Of a stretch of 7,402 nucleotides of DNA, positions 1 through 5,734 are shown piece by piece. The position numbers and the translations under genes are program-made. The stretch comes from SIG701 sp045539595 (GTDB taxonomy: Bacteria > Bacillota > Clostridia > Oscillospirales > CAG-272): positions 1-7,402 of the forward strand of contig JAZQFQ010000035.1 of assembly GCA_045539595.1 (NCBI GenBank). The letters are read 5' to 3'. Under the pieces are notes generated by a model, which was given only the letters and a program-made list of their open reading frames with translations, searched no databases and had not been told where the DNA came from. How positions within the stretch are numbered: the stretch's first letter is position 1; every line of letters starts with the position of its first letter.

Positions 1-2
1 TG

Positions 3-26
3 TCTGTACTACAATCTCTTCTGTGA
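3..26 (+). other. possible C-terminal tail of an upstream gene (yggT/ylmG?)
   Basis: The first bases contain two readings that could end an upstream gene. One frame ends at a TGA at 24-26 after SVLQSLL; its hydrophobic, Leu-rich end would suit a YggT/YlmG membrane protein, which often precedes ylmH. The other ends at a TGA at 34-36 after CLYYNLFCEDL and would overlap the ylmH start as ATGA. The fragment is too short to decide, and both could be chance. The yggT idea rests on usual gene order, not on recognisable sequence. Confidence 0.2.
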
Positions 27-32
27 GGATTT

Positions 33-881
33 ATGAAAATCATTTCCGATAAACATCTGGATGACGGAAGCCGCCGTCTTATGGCACGCGCCGCAGAGCT
101 GGTCCGCCGGGAAGCCTACGATACCGCTTTCTCGGATTTTCTGACGCCCCGGGAACAGCGCCTGTTTTATGCCGCCTGTGCCGGCGAAGGACAGGCGGAC
201 CGTCTCTTTTTCTATGGCGGTGCTCCGGGGGCGGAACGCCGGGTGGCGGTTCTGGTACCCGAATGGCTGCTGGGCGATGTCCCCGCAGGCGATCCCTTTG
301 CCGAAGCGCGGGAGCAGTACATTGCCTCGCTGATTGAAAACGAAACCATCGATATCGCCCCCGCCATCGCCGCCGTCTCCCTGACAGGCAGTGATTACGG
401 TTCCCTCACTCATCGGGATTGGCTGGGCGCCATCCTGGCGCTGGGCTTGGAGCGGCACGTGCTGGGCGATATCGCCGTATTGGACGAGCATCGGGCGGTG
501 GTGTTTCTGAAGCCGGCCATGGTGCCCTTCATCACGGACAATCTGACCCATGCAGGATCGGACACCGTTCGTGCCGCCGCCATCACCCTGCCCGACGGCT
601 TTGAAATTCCCCGCTCCTTTGAGCGGATCGAGGCCAGCGTGGCCTCCCCCCGTCTGGACGGTGTGGTCCGCGCTCTGACCAATCTTTCCCGCAGTGATGC
701 CGCGTCCCTGGTTCTGGCCGGCGATGTGGAACTGAACTATTTCCCCGAGGAAAAGACCGATGCCCCCGTGGAGGACGGAGACACCCTTTCCATCCGCGGA
801 TACGGCAAATATATCATTGATTCCGCCAACACTGTGACGCGCCGCGGCCGCAATCGCCTGGTGGCGCGCAAATACAAATAA
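33..881 (+). CDS. ylmH: YlmH-type S4-domain RNA-binding protein
   Basis: This 282-residue protein has the architecture of YlmH/YlmH-like proteins: an N-terminal alpha/beta region (about residues 1-90), a middle domain with the family-typical stretch LTGSDYGSLTHRDWLGAILA (from about residue 112), and a C-terminal S4 RNA-binding domain (about 207-262, starting RLDGVVRALTNLSR and ending near SIRGYGKYII). The tail is very basic (TRRGRNRLVARKYK), which fits rRNA or tRNA contact. In Bacillus subtilis YlmH binds stalled large ribosomal subunits and takes part in ribosome-associated quality control with RqcH; that role is known for the family and only inferred here. The ATG at 33 has a modest SD (GTGAGG, 23-28). 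divIVA starts 14 bases after the stop, and the ylmH-divIVA order is conserved in Gram-positive cell-division clusters. Length and domains look complete. Confidence 0.9.
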   Translation: MKIISDKHLDDGSRRLMARAAELVRREAYDTAFSDFLTPREQRLFYAACAGEGQADRLFFYGGAPGAERRVAVLVPEWLLGDVPAGDPFAEAREQYIASLIENETIDIAPAIAAVSLTGSDYGSLTHRDWLGAILALGLERHVLGDIAVLDEHRAVVFLKPAMVPFITDNLTHAGSDTVRAAAITLPDGFEIPRSFERIEASVASPRLDGVVRALTNLSRSDAASLVLAGDVELNYFPEEKTDAPVEDGDTLSIRGYGKYIIDSANTVTRRGRNRLVARKYK

Positions 882-895
882 ATCGGAGGATCGCC

Positions 896-2209
896 ATGTT
901 ACTGCCGCAGGAAATACGAAATCACGAATTCACCCGCGCCATCCGCGGATACACCACCACCGAGGTGGATGAGTACATAGATTTTCTGGCCGAAAAATTC
1001 GACTCCCTGAACCGGGAAAACGATGAGCTGGAGCGCAAGCTGACCATCGCGATGAAGAAGCTGGAGGAACTGCAGGCAAGAGAAGTCCGCATCACCCGTC
1101 TGGACACGGAAATGCGCCGTGCAGCGGCCAAACTGCTCCATGAGGCGGAAATTCAGCAGGCGAAAATCATCGAAGATGCCCGGGCCAAGGCCGCGCAGAT
1201 CACGGCGGAAGCCGACGCGAAAGCCGCACGGCAGGAGAATCTCTGCGCTGTGATGCAGGAGGAAATCCTGCGATTCAAGGAAGATCTGTACACCCGCTAC
1301 GGCCGGCACATCGATGCGCTGGAGGAAATTGCGCAGGCATCGGCCCGGTTGGCATTTGATATTCCGGTGCCCGCTGCCGCAGTGGCACCGGCAGCCCCCG
1401 CTCCGGCGGAGGAAGTCGAGGAAGTTCCCGTAGTCGAGGAAGTTCCCGTAGTCGAGGAGATCCCTGTAGCCGAGGAGGTTCCTGCGGTTGAGGAAGTTCC
1501 TGCGGTTGAGGAGGTTCCTGCGGTTGAGGAAGTTCCTGCGGTTGAAGAAGTTCCCGTAGTCGAGGAAGTTCCTGCGGTTGAAGAAGTTCCCGTAGTCGAG
1601 GAAGTTCCTGCGATTGAGGAAACACCGGAGGAAGAACCCGAAGCACAGGAGGAGTTTTTTGACATTCCGGAAATCGTGGAAATCCCCAGAATCGAGGAGA
1701 TCGAGCACGCGGAGGAGACCGAATCGACGGAAGAGGTGGAACAGATGGATCTGTTCGATACGGTAAACGATATGGAGGATATCCACCGGGAAATCGCCGG
1801 CATCATCGGTGAGGACGCGCTGTGGACCGACGCCATCCATGTAATCAACGATGAGGAAATGGATCCCGGATACACATTGATTCTTCCCGAATCGGATGAG
1901 GAAACGCCCGAGGAAATCGTGGAGGAAGAAGAGATCTCCGAGCCGGAGGTTGAACCCGCCGCGGAGGAGCCCACGGTAGAGGAGACCCTCGCGGAGGAAC
2001 CCGCCGTGGAGGAAGAGGAGGACGAGGACGCCCTGCTTCTGCAGAGTCTCCGCCGGGCGTTCAGCGTGGAATTTGACACGTTTGATCCCAAGAAATCCTC
2101 CGCCGAAACACCGGCCGCCGACGAAGACACCAGCGAGTTCGATTTTGTGGAAAACGAAGCACCGAAAAAACGCGGTTTTCTCAGCCGGCTGATCGGCGGA
2201 GATGATTAA
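896..2209 (+). CDS. divIVA: DivIVA-domain polar/septal scaffold protein, long repeat-bearing form
   Basis: The N-terminus (residues 2-48) is a clear DivIVA lipid-binding domain: EIRNHEFTRAIRGYTTTEVDEY carries the conserved R17-G18-Y19, with Ile16 where B. subtilis has membrane-inserting Phe17. A coiled coil follows (about 28-150, rich in Glu, Lys, Ala and Leu), which in this family makes oligomers that gather at curved membrane. After an Ala/Pro linker come 11 tandem six-residue units (residues 175-240, consensus EEVPAV/EEVPVV), then a long acidic region with a few hydrophobic clusters. The extreme C-terminus is basic and amphipathic (APKKRGFLSRLIGGDD). At 437 residues it is much longer than B. 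subtilis DivIVA (about 164); the excess is almost all acidic, low-complexity tail. The start is set by GGAGG at 885-889. The role in division-site or polar organisation is inferred from the family. DivIVA and Wag31-like relatives are often phosphorylated, and the tail has Ser/Thr, but no such site can be shown here. Confidence 0.92.
   Translation: MLLPQEIRNHEFTRAIRGYTTTEVDEYIDFLAEKFDSLNRENDELERKLTIAMKKLEELQAREVRITRLDTEMRRAAAKLLHEAEIQQAKIIEDARAKAAQITAEADAKAARQENLCAVMQEEILRFKEDLYTRYGRHIDALEEIAQASARLAFDIPVPAAAVAPAAPAPAEEVEEVPVVEEVPVVEEIPVAEEVPAVEEVPAVEEVPAVEEVPAVEEVPVVEEVPAVEEVPVVEEVPAIEETPEEEPEAQEEFFDIPEIVEIPRIEEIEHAEETESTEEVEQMDLFDTVNDMEDIHREIAGIIGEDALWTDAIHVINDEEMDPGYTLILPESDEETPEEIVEEEEISEPEVEPAAEEPTVEETLAEEPAVEEEEDEDALLLQSLRRAFSVEFDTFDPKKSSAETPAADEDTSEFDFVENEAPKKRGFLSRLIGGDD
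1418..1615 (+). repeat. 11 x 18-bp in-frame tandem repeat inside divIVA
   Basis: Eleven consecutive 18-bp units encode EEVPVV, EEVPVV, EEIPVA, EEVPAV (four times), EEVPVV, EEVPAV, EEVPVV and EEVPAI. There is also a 36-bp higher order: units 4-5 (1472-1507) are base-identical to units 6-7 (1508-1543), and units 7-8 (1526-1561) are base-identical to units 9-10 (1562-1597). Identical synonymous codon choices inside these pairs point to recent duplication rather than selection on the peptide alone. Change by whole units keeps frame, so tail length could vary between strains. Confidence 0.95.
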
Positions 2210-2227
2210 CCCCTTACCGAGGTACGT

Positions 2228-2704
2228 ATGCTTTTATTCTTTCTTTTGATGGCGGGCGTGATTCTGGCAGATCAGCTGACCAAAATCCTTGCCCTGCAGT
2301 ATCTGGCCCCCGTGGGCAGTTATCCTTTGTGGAAAGATGTGCTTTATTTGACCTATGTGGAGAACACCGGCGCCGCCTTCGGCATGCTGAAGGATCATCG
2401 CTGGGTGTTCCTGGTGATCTCCACCGTAGCGCTGGGGGGCATGATCGTTTATATGTTTCTCAATAAAAGCCGGCATCCGCTGGAGACCGTGGCCGTGGCC
2501 TTCATTGTGGGCGGCGGCATCGGCAACATGATCGACCGCGTCGCCCGGGGCTTTGTGGTGGATTTTGTGGATGTGAAATGCATCCCCTTCTGGAAATACA
2601 TTTTCAACGTGGCGGACATCTTTGTCTGCGTGGGATGCGGGCTGTTTATTCTGTACGTTCTTTTATATGAAACCCGCGTGAAGAAAGCCGAGGATGCGGC
2701 ATGA
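2228..2704 (+). CDS. lspA: lipoprotein signal peptidase (signal peptidase II)
   Basis: This 158-residue integral membrane aspartyl protease cleaves the signal peptide of diacylglyceryl-modified prolipoproteins. All family motifs are present: D15-Q-L-T-K19 in the first membrane segment, ENTGAAFG (45-52), GGGIGNMIDR (95-104), GFVVDFVD (108-115) and FNVADIFV (126-133). By comparison with characterised LspA proteins the catalytic pair should be Asp112 and Asp130. Four hydrophobic segments are visible (about 2-24, 58-78, 86-103 and 131-147), as usual for LspA, and the length is normal. The ATG at 2228 lies 18 bases after the divIVA stop; an SD is seen at GAGG (2219-2222). Its TGA (2702-2704) overlaps the first possible start of the next gene, so the two are probably translationally coupled. 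Placement before an RluD-family gene is a very common arrangement in Bacillota. Confidence 0.97.
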   Translation: MLLFFLLMAGVILADQLTKILALQYLAPVGSYPLWKDVLYLTYVENTGAAFGMLKDHRWVFLVISTVALGGMIVYMFLNKSRHPLETVAVAFIVGGGIGNMIDRVARGFVVDFVDVKCIPFWKYIFNVADIFVCVGCGLFILYVLLYETRVKKAEDAA

Positions 2705-2718
2705 TGCGGGAGGAAGAA

Positions 2719-3672
2719 ATGTTCAGCGAAAACATCCTCATCTGCCCCATCGATGAGGAGCTGGACGGCAAGCGGGCCGATACAGCCCTGGCCGATCGGA
2801 CGGAATTCTCCCGCTCCGCTCTGGCACGGCTGATGGAATCCGGCGCGGTAACGCGGGACGGCATTCCCATCACGAAAAAGACCGTAGTCCACCTGGGAGA
2901 CACGCTGCAGATCCTTTTGCCCGAAATTGTTCCGGCTGAGGCCCAGCCGGAGGATATTCCGCTGGATATCATTTACGAGGACGACGATGTGATCGTCATC
3001 AACAAGCCCAAGGGGATGGTGGTTCACCCCGCCCCGGGGCACGAGCACGGCACCATGGTGTCCGCTCTGCTGTATCACTGCGGGGATTCTTTGTCCGGCA
3101 TCGGCGGCGTGGCCCGGCCCGGCATTGTTCATCGGATCGATCGGGACACCACGGGGCTTATCGCCGCGGCGAAAAACGATCGGGCCCATCTGGCACTGGC
3201 CGCTCAGTTGGCCGATCACTCCATGCGGCGGGAATACCAGGCGCTGGTCATCGGCGGCATCGAGGAGGAGGGCACCGTCAACGCCCCCATCGGCCGCAGT
3301 CCCAAGGATCGAAAAAAGATGGCGGTACTGCCCCGCGGAACGGCTGGGGCAAGAGAGGCTGTCACCCACTATTTCCCCGTGACGGATTTCGGATCCTTTT
3401 CCCACATCCGACTGGTGCTGGAAACGGGGCGCACCCACCAGATCCGCGTACACATGAGCCACATCGGCCATCCTGTGATGGGGGATGAGGTGTACGGCGC
3501 GAATCGCACGCCTTTTGAGAAGCGGCACGGATCCCTTTTGTGCGGTCAATGCCTGCACGCGGGGAAACTGCGCTTTGCTCATCCCGCCACCGGCGAGATG
3601 ATGGAGCTGGAAGCGCCGCTGCCCGCGGAATTTGCCAAACTTCTCAGTATACTGAAACAGGAGCGAAGATAA
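2719..3672 (+). CDS. RluD/RluA-family pseudouridine synthase
   Basis: This enzyme isomerises specific uridines in RNA, most likely 23S rRNA, to pseudouridine. An S4 RNA-binding domain (about residues 10-67, DGKRADTALADRTEFSRSAL onward) is followed by the RluA-type catalytic domain. The catalytic loop reads HRIDRDTTGL, and the codon for its active-site aspartate is at 3139-3141. Further motifs are VINKPKGMVVHPAPGH and GRTHQIRVHMSHIGHPVMGD. I chose the ATG at 2719 because GGGAGG at 2708-2713 sits five bases before it; it gives 317 residues. The alternatives at 2701 or 2704 would overlap the lspA stop and add five or six residues, and they are not excluded. The YlyB/RluD subtype is likely from its position beside lspA, but target specificity cannot be read from sequence. 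The gene ends inside its own terminator hairpin. Confidence 0.95.
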   Translation: MFSENILICPIDEELDGKRADTALADRTEFSRSALARLMESGAVTRDGIPITKKTVVHLGDTLQILLPEIVPAEAQPEDIPLDIIYEDDDVIVINKPKGMVVHPAPGHEHGTMVSALLYHCGDSLSGIGGVARPGIVHRIDRDTTGLIAAAKNDRAHLALAAQLADHSMRREYQALVIGGIEEEGTVNAPIGRSPKDRKKMAVLPRGTAGAREAVTHYFPVTDFGSFSHIRLVLETGRTHQIRVHMSHIGHPVMGDEVYGANRTPFEKRHGSLLCGQCLHAGKLRFAHPATGEMMELEAPLPAEFAKLLSILKQERR

Positions 3673-3690
3673 CTTCGCTCCTGTTATTTA
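3656..3690 (+). terminator. intrinsic terminator of the ylmH-rluD operon
   Basis: A perfect 13-bp stem (AACAGGAGCGAAG at 3656-3668 with CTTCGCTCCTGTT at 3673-3685) closes a four-base loop ATAA that includes the pseudouridine synthase stop codon TAA (3670-3672). The downstream tract ATTTATT is only moderately T-rich. The left arm encodes the last codons of the gene, so coding and termination signals share bases. Confidence 0.8.
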
Positions 3691-3733
3691 TTCCGGAAAC
3701 TCCGTCCATATCGTAAATTTAGCCCGAACGCAG

Positions 3734-3806
3734 CTCCTCATCCACCGTGCGACATTCGACTTCGTCGAAGTCGGAACGGTCCCCCTTCTCCCACAGGAGA
3801 AGGCTT
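3734..3806 (+). repeat. two-hairpin interspersed repeat, copy 1 (direct)
   Basis: This 73-bp sequence is base-for-base identical to 5002-5074. In order it has a box CTCCTCATCC, an imperfect hairpin (ACCGT...ACGGT outer arms around CGACTTC-GTC-GAAGTCG) and a strict hairpin CCTTCTCC-CACA-GGAGAAGG ending in CTT. It has no coding content and lies just after the rluD-type gene terminator and before the tmrB-like promoter. Nothing else is visible in the 3691-3843 stretch except a weak hairpin around 3810-3823. Confidence 0.9.
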
Positions 3807-3843
3807 ATTTTCACCTACATGTGAAGCTAAAGGCTGAGTATGG

Positions 3844-3872
3844 TTGCAAAAATCTCACATATATGGTATACT
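3844..3872 (+). promoter_or_regulatory. sigma-A-type promoter of the tmrB-like gene
   Basis: TTGCAA (3844-3849) and TATACT (3867-3872) are separated by exactly 17 bases, each matching five of six consensus bases. Transcription would begin near 3879, about 40 bases before the ATG at 3921. The gene therefore looks independently expressed and not part of the upstream operon. Confidence 0.7.
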
Positions 3873-3920
3873 GACCACATAAACGCCATCCAGCAAATAA
3901 CTATTTGAAGGAGATTAGGT

Positions 3921-4433
3921 ATGATTATATGGATTAATGGATGTTTTGGAGTGGGCAAAACAGCAACCGCAAGTAAATTACATCATTTGATAGATAACTC
4001 ACACATTTATGATCCGGAGCAAGTAGGCGCTTTTCTTTGGGACAATTTCCCCGAACCGTTGAAGCGCAAAGGAGATTTTCAGGACATCGAACTGTGGAGA
4101 AAGTTCAATTACGAATATATAAAATATATGTATCACAACTTTAGTGGTCATATCATTATTCCAATGACAATCGTAAATTATGACTATTACTTTGAAATCA
4201 TTGGCAATCTACAGAGCGATGGTATAGATGTCCGTCACTTTATTTTATTGGCTCCAAAAGAAAAGATTATTGGACGTCTAATACATCGTGGAGAAGAACA
4301 GGGATCCTGGGCAGAACAGCAGATCGATAGATGTGTCAAAGCGTTTAGCAGTAATATTCGCGGTGAAATTGTTGATACCGACAACTTAACAGTTGATGAA
4401 GTTGCTCAGCATATATTTCGGAATTGTTTTTAA
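3921..4433 (+). CDS. TmrB-like P-loop NTPase (tunicamycin-resistance family)
   Basis: This 170-residue protein resembles B. subtilis TmrB, a membrane-associated ATP-binding protein that confers tunicamycin resistance, apparently by binding the drug. Shared features recalled from that family are the start MIIWINGCFGVGKT with Walker A (G7-T14, GxxxxGKT), YDPEQVG, a DFQ...LWR.FNY segment, the IIPMTIV block (about 75-81), SWAEQQIDRCV (about 129-139) and the late TDNL. B. subtilis TmrB is about 197 residues. This protein lacks roughly the last 27, the region reported there to form an amphipathic membrane-binding helix, so activity against tunicamycin is uncertain. The ATG at 3921 follows AAGGAG (3908-3913). 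The gene is distinctly richer in A+T than its neighbours and has its own promoter and terminator between repeat copies, all suggesting transfer. Another nucleotide- or sugar-phosphate kinase-like activity is the main alternative. Confidence 0.8.
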   Translation: MIIWINGCFGVGKTATASKLHHLIDNSHIYDPEQVGAFLWDNFPEPLKRKGDFQDIELWRKFNYEYIKYMYHNFSGHIIIPMTIVNYDYYFEIIGNLQSDGIDVRHFILLAPKEKIIGRLIHRGEEQGSWAEQQIDRCVKAFSSNIRGEIVDTDNLTVDEVAQHIFRNCF

Positions 4434-4496
4434 TCAAGACTTTTGGCAACCACCCATCAGATTCGTCCGCTTAGCGGGTGAGCTTTAGAAACAATA

Positions 4497-4540
4497 AAGT
4501 TCCCACATACTGACCAAATGGCTTGTGGGAACTTCTTTTT
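4497..4540 (+). terminator. intrinsic terminator of the tmrB-like gene
   Basis: An 11-bp perfect stem, AAGTTCCCACA (4497-4507) with TGTGGGAACTT (4524-4534), is followed by CTTTTT. The 16-base loop is longer than usual. A small hairpin CCGC-TTA-GCGG (4467-4477) lies between it and the stop at 4433; the rest of 4434-4568 holds nothing else I can identify. Confidence 0.8.
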
Positions 4541-4568
4541 ATATGCAATTGAAACTGCTTCTTACGAG

Positions 4569-4620
4569 CCTTCTCCAGCAGGAGAAGGTGGCATCTGCAA
4601 AGCAGATGCCGGATGAGGTG
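4569..4620 (-). repeat. two-hairpin interspersed repeat, copy 3 (divergent, inverted)
   Basis: Read on the minus strand this is the same plan as copies 1 and 2: CCTCATCC (4618-4611), a hairpin, then CCTTCTCC-TGCT-GGAGAAGG (4588-4569). The inner hairpin differs completely in sequence, a perfect 9-bp stem GGCATCTGC/GCAGATGCC with a three-base loop. The boxes and the outer hairpin are conserved. It abuts the DUF559 stop codon (4621-4623) with only two bases (CA) between the stop and the CCTCATCC box. Confidence 0.8.
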
Positions 4621-4995
4621 TCATTTGTTAGGTTTCAAATCGGAAAATGTCAACCCGATATGTTTCAGAATATCTGCTGCAACAGCAGTAAAATTATTCC
4701 TTACAGAATCGTTTGAATATCGCAATACTGCTATATTCCAATACAATAAATCTCTATCTCTTTGCTTGTCGGCTTCGATATGCTCCGGCAATAGATGTTG
4801 TCTTCCATCCACCTCAATAACGATCCTCTTTTCTGCTATATAAAAGTCAACAATATAGTTTTCGATATTGTGTTGTCGCCGTACATTAAATGGGAGTCGC
4901 TTTAGAAAATCATACCACAAATGTTTTTCTTCGGGAGTCATGTTTTTTCGTAGTGCTCTTGCATTGGATACAAGTTTCTTATTGTACGGAATCAT
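4621..4995 (-). CDS. DUF559 / Vsr-like endonuclease-domain protein
   Basis: This 124-residue protein matches the compact DUF559 family, related to the very-short-patch-repair (Vsr) and PD-(D/E)XK nuclease fold. Visible hallmarks are LRKNMTPEEKHLWYDFL (15-31, helix with the conserved T-P-E-E), the RRQHNIENYIVDFY block (39-52) with Asp50, and RIVIEVDGRQH (57-67) with Glu61 and Asp63. Asp50 and Glu61/Asp63 are the likely metal-binding residues. The length is typical, so it looks intact. The substrate is not established for most members and cannot be told from sequence. Its SD, GAGGAG (5007-5002, six bases from ATG), is the first six bases of repeat copy 2, and its stop touches copy 3. No clear promoter lies between it and the membrane-protein gene upstream, so it may depend on read-through. 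It is A+T-rich like the tmrB-like gene. The repeat pairing suggests it may act on or move with these repeats; that is inference. Confidence 0.88.
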   Translation of the reverse strand: MIPYNKKLVSNARALRKNMTPEEKHLWYDFLKRLPFNVRRQHNIENYIVDFYIAEKRIVIEVDGRQHLLPEHIEADKQRDRDLLYWNIAVLRYSNDSVRNNFTAVAADILKHIGLTFSDLKPNK

Positions 4996-5001
4996 TTCTT
5001 A

Positions 5002-5007
5002 CTCCTC
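5002..5007 (-). promoter_or_regulatory. repeat-encoded Shine-Dalgarno of the DUF559 gene
   Basis: On the minus strand GAGGAG is followed by TAAGAA and the ATG at 4995-4993, an ideal spacing of six. These six bases are the edge of the 73-bp repeat, so the mobile repeat itself supplies the translation signal. Confidence 0.75.
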
Positions 5008-5074
5008 ATCCACCGTGCGACATTCGACTTCGTCGAAGTCGGAACGGTCCCCCTTCTCCCACAGGAGAAGGCTT
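5002..5074 (+). repeat. two-hairpin interspersed repeat, copy 2 (direct)
   Basis: This copy is identical over 73 bp to 3734-3806 and in the same orientation. It sits between the stop of the membrane-protein gene (5091) and the start of DUF559. Together with the inverted copy 3 it frames DUF559, with the CCTCATCC boxes pointing inward and the GGAGAAGG hairpins outward. Its CCTTCTCC hairpin may also slow minus-strand transcription out of the upstream gene, although no T-run follows on that strand. Confidence 0.9.
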
Positions 5075-5090
5075 TTGCGCTCCTGCTTTT

Positions 5091-5666
5091 TTACTGCATC
5101 CCCGCGACGCGGGACAGATATGCCGCCATGGCGGCGTCCGGCTCCAGAATCAGTCCGGCGGCGCTGTCATCCACATCCACGAACACGGCGATGTACGCCC
5201 GCTCGGGAATCATGGATGCGGTATAATTGTACAAACGGAGATCGGGATACCGCTTGTGTACTTCCCTCTCCTTGCCCCCGCGGCGTGGATACAGATCGAA
5301 ATACGCAAGCTCCTCCAGCCCCAGCCGGGCATCCGTCACCGATCGCCTGCCCTGGGTTTTGCGCACGGTGAAATCCAGCATATGGGCCGGCAGGGCCGTC
5401 ACATTCACAGGCGAGGCGGCGGCAAACTCCATACCGTCCTCCGCCGGGGGATATCCCCGCAGGGCGATTTCGTAAGTGAACGTGGTGCCGATGTACCGCG
5501 CCCACAAAAACACGCCGCCCATCACCAGCACGCCGGCCGATGTGACCCACGCGTCCCGCCAGGCAGGCAGGGGGATCGTCATGGAAAAGCAAACGGTGCC
5601 CAGCGCCAGAAGTGCCAGCATCAGACGCCTGGCTCCTTTATTTTCCGCCCGCGGTGTATATCGCAT
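5091..5666 (-). CDS. two-helix membrane protein of unknown function
   Basis: I do not recognise this 191-residue protein. After a basic start (MRYTPRAENKGARR) come two hydrophobic segments (about residues 15-30 and 40-54) with a short loop containing PLPAWRD, forming a small hairpin in the membrane. The remaining two-thirds is soluble and, by the positive-inside rule, probably cytoplasmic. It has a beta-rich look, with FTYEIALRGYPPAEDG, DFTVRKTQGRRS and AYIAVFVDVDDSAAGLILEP. No catalytic motif or cysteine cluster is evident. The ATG at 5666 is preceded by AAAGGAGG (5678-5671), and the reading frame upstream of it runs through the rpmF terminator, so a longer form is unlikely. Base composition matches the housekeeping genes. 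It lies directly downstream of rpmF on the same strand, beyond a hairpin terminator, so expression would come from read-through or an unseen promoter. Confidence 0.75.
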   Translation of the reverse strand: MRYTPRAENKGARRLMLALLALGTVCFSMTIPLPAWRDAWVTSAGVLVMGGVFLWARYIGTTFTYEIALRGYPPAEDGMEFAAASPVNVTALPAHMLDFTVRKTQGRRSVTDARLGLEELAYFDLYPRRGGKEREVHKRYPDLRLYNYTASMIPERAYIAVFVDVDDSAAGLILEPDAAMAAYLSRVAGMQ

Positions 5667-5700
5667 ACGTCCTCCTTTGAAACATCCCCATAAAAAGCGC

Positions 5701-5726
5701 AAAGACCGCATAAATGCGGTCTTTTT
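5701..5726 (-). terminator. terminator after rpmF, bidirectional in form
   Basis: A 10-bp perfect stem, AAAGACCGCA (5701-5710) with TGCGGTCTTT (5715-5724), has a four-base loop. On the minus strand it follows the rpmF stop by ten bases; its T-run is just past the stem (GCGCTTTTT). On the plus strand TTTTT follows directly, so it could stop transcripts from either side. Confidence 0.75.
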
Positions 5727-5734
5727 CGCTGCTA

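Noticed and set aside
1418..1615. CRISPR-like appearance of the regularly repeated block
   Set aside because: The units are contiguous 18-mers in frame within divIVA, with no unique spacers.
899..2130. Long minus-strand open frames opposite divIVA (899-1840 and 1297-2130)
   Set aside because: They mirror the low-complexity Glu/Val/Pro repeat, giving Ser/Thr- or Asn/Arg/Leu-rich nonsense proteins with no SD. The plus-strand DivIVA is unambiguous.
2449..3582. Minus-strand open frame opposite lspA and the pseudouridine synthase gene
   Set aside because: It lies against two clear genes, crosses their boundary and encodes no recognisable protein; it is a product of GC-rich codon bias.
4525..4843. 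Small plus-strand open frames opposite DUF559
   Set aside because: They overlap the terminator, repeat copy 3 and the DUF559 coding region, and show no SD or family features.
3691..5090. Classical insertion sequence
   Set aside because: No transposase with a DDE, HUH or serine/tyrosine recombinase motif is present, and no clear target-site duplication flanks the repeats. DUF559 is the only nuclease-like protein.
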